From CAZKMM01 sp964592965 (lineage in GTDB: Bacteria > RBG-13-61-14 > DRUE01), in the NCBI GenBank assembly GCA_964592965.1, contig CAZQJX010000040.1, positions 1 to 18,950 of the forward strand: 18,950 nucleotides of DNA, written 5' to 3'. Both the position numbers and the translations under genes were made by a program. Shown piece after piece: positions 7,659-12,832 of the stretch. The notes beneath the pieces were generated by a model, which did not search any database, was not told where the DNA came from, and worked only from the letters and a program-made list of their open reading frames with translations. The number at the start of each line of letters is the position of its first letter. The first letter of the stretch is position 1.

Positions 7659-8540
7659 ATGCTAGAGAAAATCAAGTTTTTAATTCAGGCAATGCGACCC
7701 AAGCAGTGGGTGAAAAACATTTTGGTATTTCCTGCTTTGTTCTTCAGTCAGAATCTTTTTAATCTGCAAATGCTGGTGAAAACAGCAGGAGCGTTTATTA
7801 GCTTTTGTTTAATTGCCAGCTCGGTTTATCTTATCAATGACATTTTTGACCGAGAGCGAGACCGGCTTCATCCAGAAAAAAAGAATCGCCCTATTGCCTC
7901 AGGAAAAGTAAAGCCTTATGAAGCAGGCGTGCTTGCCTTTGTTCTTTTTATTCTCGGAATGGTGCTTTCTATAAAAATATCTTTTGCTCTTTTGGTAATT
8001 CTTTTAATTTATATGGGGAGCAATTTTCTTTACTCAATCTGGGTCAAGCATATTGCTATTTTAGATGTTTTTTTGGTTTCTCTGGGATTTGTCCTTCGGG
8101 TAGTGGCTGGTGGTGAGGCGATTAAAGTAGAAATCTCTGCTTGGATTATTCTTTGCACTATTTTAGGCTCGCTCTTTTTGAGCTTTGCCAAAAGAAGGCA
8201 TGAGCTGAGCGTGCAGGGAGAGCTGGCAGTTAATCACCGGCGAAGCCTTGCTGAATACAGTCCTTATTTTTTAGACCAAATGATTGCTGTAACCACAGCC
8301 AGCACGGTTATGGCATATTCACTCTGGACGATGTGGCCCAGTGTTGTTGAGAAGTTTCATACCAAAAACCTTCCCTGGACCATTCCTTTTGTTTGCTACG
8401 GCATTTTTCGTTATCTTTATCTTGTCCACCAAAAAGGCGAGGGTGGAGACCCGACTAAACTTTTTCTTAAAGATAAACCTCTTTTAATTAATATCATTCT
8501 CTGGCTGGCAAGTGTGCTTTTGATTCTTTATTTTTCTTAA
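7659..8540 (+). CDS. UbiA-family polyprenyl-phosphate phosphoribosyltransferase (DPPR synthase-like)
   Basis: Integral membrane prenyltransferase of 293 residues with about eight or nine hydrophobic segments. It has the MRPKQWVKN start (residues 12-20), the first metal-binding motif NDIFDRERD (N60, D61, D64, D68) followed by HPEKKNRPIASG, and the second region around ILDVFLVSLGFVLR (D136). AGGEAI and FAKRRHE also match the decaprenyl-phosphate 5-phosphoribosyltransferase branch (Rv3806c-like) better than the quinone or heme branches. The expected reaction is transfer of phosphoribose from PRPP to polyprenyl phosphate. GAGG (7647-7650) gives a good ribosome site 8 bases before the ATG. No dedicated phosphatase or DprE1-like oxidase is seen in this window, so the fate of the product is open. 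It is the last gene of the + strand cluster. Confidence 0.8.
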   Translation: MLEKIKFLIQAMRPKQWVKNILVFPALFFSQNLFNLQMLVKTAGAFISFCLIASSVYLINDIFDRERDRLHPEKKNRPIASGKVKPYEAGVLAFVLFILGMVLSIKISFALLVILLIYMGSNFLYSIWVKHIAILDVFLVSLGFVLRVVAGGEAIKVEISAWIILCTILGSLFLSFAKRRHELSVQGELAVNHRRSLAEYSPYFLDQMIAVTTASTVMAYSLWTMWPSVVEKFHTKNLPWTIPFVCYGIFRYLYLVHQKGEGGDPTKLFLKDKPLLINIILWLASVLLILYFS

Positions 8541-8592
8541 TTTTTTTCAAAAACATATTTTCTCCTTTCTGGGTAATCTATTTCCAAAAACT

Positions 8593-8645
8593 CTTATTTT
8601 GCTGTAAAAATCTGAGCCTTGCTTCCGATTTTTTGACAAAATAAG
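8593..8645. repeat. Long interrupted inverted repeat (stem-loop)
   Basis: The 9-base arm CTTATTTTG (8593-8601) is matched exactly by its reverse complement CAAAATAAG (8637-8645). Inside, AAAAATC (8606-8612) pairs with GATTTTT (8627-8633), leaving a 14-base loop. Together this could form a 53-base two-part stem 52 bases after the operon's last stop codon. It may act as a weak terminator or a transcript-stabilising 3' end. It lacks a following T-run on the + strand, so it is not a textbook intrinsic terminator. Confidence 0.5.
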
Positions 8646-8681
8646 CCAGAGAAAAATTCTAAATTTATATGCAAAATATTA

Positions 8682-8709
8682 TTGCGAATTGGTTGTTTTA
8701 TGCTATAGT
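8682..8709 (+). promoter_or_regulatory. Candidate sigma-70 promoter for the nuclease gene
   Basis: TTGCGA (8682-8687), a 16-base spacer, then TATAGT (8704-8709) preceded by TG at the extended -10 position. Transcription would begin near 8716, leaving a leader of under ten bases before the ATG at 8724. An overlapping TATAAT at 8711-8716 is an alternative -10 with a poorer -35. The prediction is by motif only. Confidence 0.45.
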
Positions 8710-8723
8710 TTATAATAAGAGGA

Positions 8724-9254
8724 ATGGAAAAGAAAATAAAAAATCCAAAAGCGGTATTGAAACTGTTGGTAGGATTGATAATTTGGGGTTTGCATTCCAA
8801 CTGTGCATATTTTCTTACCAATCAGCTCGGACTGGTGAAGAGGATTTATGATGGAGACACTATCCTTCTATCAAATGGAGAAAAAGTAAGATACTTATAT
8901 ATTGACACTCCTGAAATTCATCATCCTTCCAAGCCATCTAGTCCGCTCGGCTATAGTGCTCTTAAAAGGAATGCTCAACTACTCAGCTCAAAAAAGGTTG
9001 TTATATCATTTGACCTTATGAGAAGAGACCGCTATGGAAGGCTTCTTGCCCGAGTTTGGAATAATTGCGTATATGTCAATGCGGAGCTGGTCAAAGAGGG
9101 CTATGCCCGGATTATGATAATTCCGCCCAATCAGGCAGATAAAAACTTATTTATTAATCTTCAGAGGCAGGCGCAAAAGTATAAAAAGGGCATCTGGGCT
9201 TTGTCAGAAAAAATGAAATATTTTAAACCATATCTTGGAAATAAAAACCTCTGA
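8724..9254 (+). CDS. Staphylococcal-nuclease-like (SNase/TNase) exported nuclease
   Basis: Thermonuclease-family protein of 176 residues. A basic N-terminus (KK at 3-4) is followed by a hydrophobic segment at about 11-31, suggesting export or membrane anchoring. The catalytic set of staphylococcal nuclease is complete: D45 in YDGDT, R56 in VRYLYIDTPE, D61, T62 and E64 in the same block, and R106 in DRYGRLLARVW. These bind Ca2+ and cleave DNA or RNA at the cell surface. AAGAGG at 8717-8722 is only one base from the ATG, which is unusually close, so the true start may be a later in-frame TTG (for example 8757). It appears to be a single-gene unit, convergent with the DUF2914 gene. Its role could be nutrient scavenging or extracellular DNA processing. 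Confidence 0.88.
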   Translation: MEKKIKNPKAVLKLLVGLIIWGLHSNCAYFLTNQLGLVKRIYDGDTILLSNGEKVRYLYIDTPEIHHPSKPSSPLGYSALKRNAQLLSSKKVVISFDLMRRDRYGRLLARVWNNCVYVNAELVKEGYARIMIIPPNQADKNLFINLQRQAQKYKKGIWALSEKMKYFKPYLGNKNL

Positions 9255-9288
9255 TTTTAAATTAATTTGGTATCTTTATTGAAAATAA

Positions 9289-9720
9289 TTATTCAATAAT
9301 AAAATACAAAGTGGTAATTAATTTATCCTCAGCGTCTTTTATTTCCACTTTCCATTTACCTTTTCTTGTCTTTTCAATTGCTTTTGAGCTCCAAGTTCTC
9401 CAGCTTGAGCTTTTCACAGGCAAAGTTACAGTTGCCAGTAAATTATCACCATGATACCAGAGATGTTTAATTTCTGTTTCCTTTTCTGCGCCCGCGATTT
9501 TGGTAAAGCAGTAGAGCCTACCCACATCAGCAGGGAATTTATCACCTGGCTCAACAGGCTGGCGCTTTTCCCTATCAACATTTTTACAGATAACCGCTAT
9601 CTCTGCTTTTAACTGAGATTTTTCCGGAGCGGGTTTTCCCTGCTCTTCTTCCTGTCCAATAGTGATGCTGGCAAAGACAAATCCTACAAGAGCCAGAATT
9701 ACCCAGAGCTTTTTCTTCAT
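9289..9720 (-). CDS. Secreted DUF2914-domain protein
   Basis: Protein of 143 residues with an apparent signal peptide: MKKK, a hydrophobic core (about 5-20), then a polar segment starting near QEEEQ. The mature part has the DUF2914 pattern: VGRLYCFTKI, a KHLWYHGD strand, SSSWRTWSSKAI with its conserved tryptophans, and a closing GKWKVEIKD...LYFIIE. The function of this family is not established; it looks like a small periplasmic or surface beta-domain. The ATG follows a strong GGGAGGGGAG ribosome site. It lies just past the terminator of the FKBP gene, so it needs its own promoter or readthrough; no convincing promoter was found. It converges with the nuclease gene with a 34-base gap. Confidence 0.8.
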   Translation of the reverse strand: MKKKLWVILALVGFVFASITIGQEEEQGKPAPEKSQLKAEIAVICKNVDREKRQPVEPGDKFPADVGRLYCFTKIAGAEKETEIKHLWYHGDNLLATVTLPVKSSSWRTWSSKAIEKTRKGKWKVEIKDAEDKLITTLYFIIE

Positions 9721-9754
9721 CAGCTCCCCTCCCTTTTGATTTAGTTTAATTTTA

Positions 9755-9792
9755 GAATAAAAAATAAGGGGATGCCTGCAAAAGCATCCCCC
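9755..9792 (-). terminator. Rho-independent terminator after the FKBP gene
   Basis: On the - strand, 29 bases after the FKBP stop, GGGGATGC pairs perfectly with GCATCCCC (arms 9768-9775 and 9784-9791 on the + strand, 8-base loop). The run TTATTTTTTATT follows at once. GC-rich stem plus U-run on one strand only makes the direction clear. It should end the RRM-FKBP transcript before the DUF2914 gene. Confidence 0.9.
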
Positions 9793-9820
9793 ATTTATCC
9801 ATCAACCACTTTTTAAAAGT

Positions 9821-10258
9821 TTAAACTTCTGCCTCTTCAACTGATTCAATCTTCACATCAAAATAAAGGGTTTTTCCTGCCAAAGGATGATTGAGGTCAA
9901 GCACCACCTCATCTTCAGATACTTTAGCAATGGTCACGCTCATAATCATCCCGTCTTCTCTTCTGAGCCTGAAAATCATACCTTCTTCCAGCTCACCTTC
10001 TACAGGAAATTCCTCTCTTGGAACAGTGATTACCGCATTGGGGTTGCGCGGTCCGTATGCTTCTTCTGGTGGAACCACAATGTGCTTTTCATCTCCAGGA
10101 TTCATTCCTTCCAGCTCCCTCTCCAGCCCCGGAATAATCTCTCCGATTCCAAAAATAAATTCCAATGGCTCACCATTTTCTGTGGTTTCCAGAATCTCTC
10201 CGTCGTCAAGTTTTAATGTGTAGTGCATTTTCACCCTTGAAAATTGACTAATTCCCAT
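9821..10258 (-). CDS. SlyD-like FKBP-type peptidyl-prolyl isomerase
   Basis: Peptidyl-prolyl cis-trans isomerase and chaperone of 145 residues, cytoplasmic (no signal peptide). The FKBP core (about 1-68, with GEIIPGLERELEGMNPGDE and PPEEAYG) is interrupted by the insert-in-flap chaperone domain (about 70-128), as in SlyD. LDLNHPLAGKTLYFDVKI is the typical end. The His-rich metal-binding tail of E. coli SlyD is missing, so a nickel-storage role is unlikely. The start at 10258 is set by an AGGAGG ribosome site seven bases upstream. The RRM protein gene lies 34 bases upstream on the same strand, with no terminator between, so they are probably co-transcribed. Both would assist folding, of RNA and protein respectively. 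Confidence 0.9.
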   Translation of the reverse strand: MGISQFSRVKMHYTLKLDDGEILETTENGEPLEFIFGIGEIIPGLERELEGMNPGDEKHIVVPPEEAYGPRNPNAVITVPREEFPVEGELEEGMIFRLRREDGMIMSVTIAKVSEDEVVLDLNHPLAGKTLYFDVKIESVEEAEV

Positions 10259-10292
10259 CTTTTCTCCTCCTTACAGGGTTATTGAAAGATTT

Positions 10293-10565
10293 TTACCTGC
10301 GGAAGCGTCCACGATTTTTCGGCGGGCGTGCAGGCGCTACCCTCATTGCTCTGCCTTGAACATCGCTTCCATCTAGCTGTTCTATGGCTTTTTTTGCCTC
10401 TTCTTCGCTCTCCATCTCCACAAAACCAAATCCTTTGCTTCTGCCAGTCCGAGAATCAGTAATGATTCTGACTGAAACAACATTTCCTGCCTGGTCAAAC
10501 AGCTCTTTAAGCTCTTCCTCGCTCAAGCGATAAGGCAGATTACCCACATAAAGCTTGTTATTCAT
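10293..10565 (-). CDS. Small RRM-domain RNA-binding protein
   Basis: Single RNA-recognition-motif protein of 90 residues, like the cold-responsive Rbp proteins of cyanobacteria and other bacteria. RNP2 is KLYVGNL (residues 4-10) and RNP1 is SKGFGFVEM (about 43-51). The C-terminus is a short basic, glycine/arginine tail (RGRFRR). The start was set at the ATG at 10565 because it begins the domain in the usual way and follows GGAGGAGG. A longer in-frame form starting at the TTG at 10592, with its own AAGGAG six bases upstream, is possible. It is preceded by a long structured leader and a good promoter. Probable roles are RNA chaperone or post-transcriptional regulation. Confidence 0.9.
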   Translation of the reverse strand: MNNKLYVGNLPYRLSEEELKELFDQAGNVVSVRIITDSRTGRSKGFGFVEMESEEEAKKAIEQLDGSDVQGRAMRVAPARPPKNRGRFRR

Positions 10566-10761
10566 TTCCTCCTCCATAACCTTTTGACTCAAAAAACACT
10601 CCTTTCCGAGAAACACTCGGAATACCCTTGCCTTTATCTAGACCGGTGCTCCGGATTGTTTAATGAAAAACGGAAAAGACCATACCGGAGAGGGGGAAGA
10701 TACTGACAGGACCGAACCAGACTTTTTTCATTCAACCATTACCCGCTCTCTGGAATCACCA
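10566..10761 (-). promoter_or_regulatory. Long structured 5' leader of the RRM gene
   Basis: If transcription begins near 10761, the RRM messenger has a leader of nearly 200 bases with several possible stems: TCTGG/CCAGA near the 5' end, CTCCGG (10685-10690) with CCGGAG (10649-10654), a CCGG-TGCT-CCGG stem that competes for the latter, and TTCCGAG/CTCGGAA at 10604-10622. I could not match it to a known riboswitch class. It also holds a 23-codon open frame (10660-10731). Regulation by RNA structure, perhaps temperature or self-binding by the RRM protein, is inferred. Confidence 0.45.
10604..10622 (-). promoter_or_regulatory. Hairpin next to the alternative RRM ribosome site
   Basis: A perfect 7-base stem (TTCCGAG and CTCGGAA) with a 5-base loop. 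On the - strand its last base is the first base of AAGGAG, the ribosome site of the alternative TTG start. A run of six T lies a few bases further on. It could mask the ribosome site or act as a weak attenuator. Confidence 0.5.
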
Positions 10762-10767
10762 GAATTG

Positions 10768-10796
10768 AGAGTAGCACCCATTATCCAAATTGTCAA
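10768..10796 (-). promoter_or_regulatory. Candidate sigma-70 promoter for RRM-FKBP
   Basis: On the - strand, a perfect -35 TTGACA (10791-10796), a 17-base spacer, and TACTCT (10768-10773) with an extended TG two bases upstream. The -10 box matches only half the consensus, but the -35, spacing and TG compensate. It begins ten bases past the stop of the DUF364 gene. Confidence 0.6.
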
Positions 10797-10805
10797 TAAA
10801 ATTTT

Positions 10806-11531
10806 TTATTTTCTTTCCCAGATGACTTTGTGCACCTTCTTTAATGCTCTAAAAGGATATCCCAGCATTATGCGAGAAAAGCAATCTTCTGTATCTAAAA
10901 CCTCTGCTCCTGCAATTACATCCACTCCCAGCTCAAAAAGAATGCTGGAAAAAGGAGCGCTCGGTCCAACCAAAAACACAAATTTATCCTTTGCCCAGTT
11001 TAAAATTTTTTCTAGAGTATTGTTCACCAAGGTGCTGGCAGTAATTACCACTACTTCTGCATCTTTTATCACCCTTTCTGTTGCCTCTTCAGGAAGGTCG
11101 TCCTCTTGAGGCTCCCGCTCCACCACCCAGCACTGCCGAGCCAAAGGAGCAACCTCATTGGTAAAAGGAAAATGACCAATTAATGCCAGATTAAGGTCAC
11201 GGGCTTTTTCTTTAATTAATTCCCGGGCATTCTTTTCTATAATTTTATCAGGAGGCGGGGCAAGTCCTGCATTTAAAGCAGAAACTCCAAGAGCAGATTC
11301 CAAAGGATGGTCTGAGCCAGCAAACTCAGCCAGATATTTTAAAGGCATTCCTTTAACCTCTGGCTCAATCTTTGGTGCGGGAAAAGCTTGGCGATGAGAA
11401 GGCGGATATACTGTTGCCAAGCCCATTCTGCCATTGCTGGCAATAACTCCTGCTAAATACACGCCAACCACCGCTTGCTCAACTTTTAAATCTGAAGGAA
11501 TTTGAGAAATAAGTTTTTCAATTAAACCCAT
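10806..11531 (-). CDS. DUF364 putative heavy-metal chelation protein
   Basis: Cytoplasmic protein of 241 residues. The N-terminal part (about 1-90, with VGVYLAGVI, GRMGLATVYP and HPLESALGVSALNA) matches DUF4213, which has an enolase-N-like fold. The C-terminal part (about 110-235, with LIGHFPF, VVVITASTLVNNTLEKIL and VFLVGPSAPFSSILFE) matches DUF364, a Rossmann-like domain annotated as putative heavy-metal chelation. No reaction is proven for the family. It starts three bases after the amrS stop, with no clear ribosome site of its own, so translation is probably coupled. It is the last gene of the ligA operon. A metal-related or cofactor-related partner role with AmrS is inference. Confidence 0.82.
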   Translation of the reverse strand: MGLIEKLISQIPSDLKVEQAVVGVYLAGVIASNGRMGLATVYPPSHRQAFPAPKIEPEVKGMPLKYLAEFAGSDHPLESALGVSALNAGLAPPPDKIIEKNARELIKEKARDLNLALIGHFPFTNEVAPLARQCWVVEREPQEDDLPEEATERVIKDAEVVVITASTLVNNTLEKILNWAKDKFVFLVGPSAPFSSILFELGVDVIAGAEVLDTEDCFSRIMLGYPFRALKKVHKVIWERK

Positions 11532-11534
11532 TTT

Positions 11535-12521
11535 TTAATCGTTGACAAAATTATGTTCGGTTCCGCATTTAGCGCATCTATTACCTTTTAAATTCATCAC
11601 CTGAACCACATAACCCCTTCTTTTTACCAACACGGCTCCGCAGTTAGGACAGACTGAATCCTGCCCGAGCTCTCCCCAGACATTTCCCAGATATACCCAT
11701 TTAAGCTTTTCCTTGCCAATCTCATAGGCACGCTCCAGCCTGTTGATGGGAGTGGGCGGATTGGTGAATTTATACATCGGATGGTATCTGGAGAAATGAA
11801 GAGGTATTTCAGGGTCTAGGCTTGCCACCCAGTCCACCAGCTTGCGAACATCTTCTTCTGAATCATTCTCATCAGTTACCAAAAGATTGGTAAGCTCAAT
11901 AAAGCAGGATTTATGCGCCCGCTCAATGGTTTTAAGCACAGGCTCAAGCCTGGCTGAGCAAAGTTTTCGGTAAAAGTCATCGTTCATAGATTTAAGGTCT
12001 ATATTCATCGCATCTATGTAGGGAAGAAGCTCCTCCAAAGGCTTAGGATTGTAAAAACCATTGGTGACAAGCACATTTTTAAGACCTGCTTCTTTTGCCA
12101 GAATAGCTGTATCAAGCACAAACTCAAAGCTGATGAAAGGCTCGTTGTAGGTGTAGGCAATCCCTACCGAATTATGCCTTTTAGCAGCTTCTACTAGCTC
12201 CTTTGGCTCAACCCGCTCAGTTGGAACTGTCCCCTCAATGAGATGATAGTTCTGGCAGAACCTGCAATGAAAATTACATCCAATAGTGCCGATAGAAAGA
12301 ATCTGCGTTCCGGGATAAAAATGATATAAAGGCTTTTTTTCTATCGGGTCAAGGGCAATGGCAGAAACCTCTCCCCAGCGGTGCGCATAAAGCACCCCAT
12401 CAATGTTCTTTTTGTTCATACATATGCCCTCTTTGCCAGGTTTGATTATGCATTGATGCGGGCAGAGCAGGCATTGAACAACATCCCCTTCCTTCTTCTC
12501 CCAGTATTTTGCTTTTTTCAA
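11535..12521 (-). CDS. amrS: AmmeMemoRadiSam-system radical SAM enzyme (AmrS-like)
   Basis: Radical SAM protein of 328 residues related to pyruvate-formate-lyase activating enzymes. An N-terminal cysteine set (C17, C20, C24, C34 in CLLCPHQC and EGIC) precedes the radical SAM motif CNFHCRFC (C82, C86, C89). FHCRFCQNYHL and YTYNEPFISFEF are typical of AmrS. A zinc-ribbon-like end follows (C291, C294, C316, C319). The substrate is unknown. The family name comes from its usual company with AMMECR1 and MEMO proteins, neither of which lies in this window. The start is a TTG at 12519-12521, five bases after AGGAGG. It sits 13 bases after the acylphosphatase gene and three bases before the DUF364 gene. 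The family call is firm; the biological role is open. Confidence 0.87.
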   Translation of the reverse strand: MKKAKYWEKKEGDVVQCLLCPHQCIIKPGKEGICMNKKNIDGVLYAHRWGEVSAIALDPIEKKPLYHFYPGTQILSIGTIGCNFHCRFCQNYHLIEGTVPTERVEPKELVEAAKRHNSVGIAYTYNEPFISFEFVLDTAILAKEAGLKNVLVTNGFYNPKPLEELLPYIDAMNIDLKSMNDDFYRKLCSARLEPVLKTIERAHKSCFIELTNLLVTDENDSEEDVRKLVDWVASLDPEIPLHFSRYHPMYKFTNPPTPINRLERAYEIGKEKLKWVYLGNVWGELGQDSVCPNCGAVLVKRRGYVVQVMNLKGNRCAKCGTEHNFVND

Positions 12522-12534
12522 ACCTTCCTCCTAA

Positions 12535-12819
12535 CTAAACAGTTCTTTCAATGGAAAAATTTTTGAACTCATCTGTTGGCTCTTCCCAGCGGACTTCAAC
12601 TGAATCCACACGAGCAAGAGGCGGACCTTGATGGCACCATTTGATAAGCTCATCTAGCTTTTCTTTCTCTCCTTCAGCTACAACTTCAACAGAGCCATCC
12701 AAGCGATTCCTTACCCACCCTACCAGCCCCAATCTCTGCGCCACTGATTGCGTCTCGTAGCGAAAAAAAACTCCTTGAACCCTTCCCTTAATTCTGAGAT
12801 GAACCCTTTGTTTTGGCAA
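12535..12819 (-). CDS. acyP: Acylphosphatase
   Basis: Small cytoplasmic enzyme of 94 residues that hydrolyses acyl phosphates such as carbamoyl phosphate and 1,3-bisphosphoglycerate. The active-site loop is GRVQGVFFR with catalytic R20, and the second catalytic residue is N38 in GWVRNRLDGSVE. Length and order match the family. The start codon is TTG (12817-12819), set by AGGAGG six bases upstream within the ligA-acyP gap of 13 bases. It is co-directional with ligA and amrS, so expression is probably shared, though a functional link to DNA ligase is not obvious. Confidence 0.93.
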   Translation of the reverse strand: MPKQRVHLRIKGRVQGVFFRYETQSVAQRLGLVGWVRNRLDGSVEVVAEGEKEKLDELIKWCHQGPPLARVDSVEVRWEEPTDEFKNFSIERTV

Positions 12820-12832
12820 CTCCTTCCTCCTT

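Larger units (their letters stand above)
8541..8723. other. AT-rich intergenic region
   Basis: This 183-base gap lies between the glycan operon and the nuclease gene. It has no convincing gene. It holds a long interrupted inverted repeat (8593-8645) and a candidate promoter (8682-8709). The T-rich stretch just after the UbiA stop (8541-8548) is not preceded by a clear GC-rich hairpin, so a classical terminator for the operon is not evident there. Confidence 0.6.

Noticed and set aside
8594..8851. Short open frames on both strands around the nuclease start
   Set aside because: They overlap the promoter and the start of the well-supported nuclease gene and show no family features.
9278..9297. 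Bidirectional terminator between nuclease and DUF2914 genes (ATTGAA/TTCAAT)
   Set aside because: Only a 6-base, AT-rich stem that runs into the DUF2914 stop codon; too weak to call.
9755..9785. Promoter for DUF2914 overlapping the FKBP terminator
   Set aside because: TTGCAG and TATTCT on the - strand are poor matches and lie within the terminator hairpin and U-run.
9887..10223. Two overlapping + strand open frames of about 110 codons
   Set aside because: Both are antisense to the FKBP gene, and the Ser/Pro-rich translation is typical of a shadow.
10680..10692. c-di-GMP (GEMM) riboswitch suggested by CTCCGGTA on the - strand
   Set aside because: The other conserved blocks of that aptamer (GCAAAGCC-like) are not present.
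10720..10760. T-box leader (AGAGAG followed by GGTTG in the RRM leader)
   Set aside because: The conserved T-box antiterminator sequence is absent, and the downstream gene is not an amino-acid or tRNA-ligase gene. The AGAGAG arises from a simple CCAGAGAG stem arm.
10663..11109. 148-codon + strand open frame
   Set aside because: It lies mostly antisense to the DUF364 gene, has no recognisable motif, and is Ser/Thr-rich low-complexity sequence as expected of a shadow frame.
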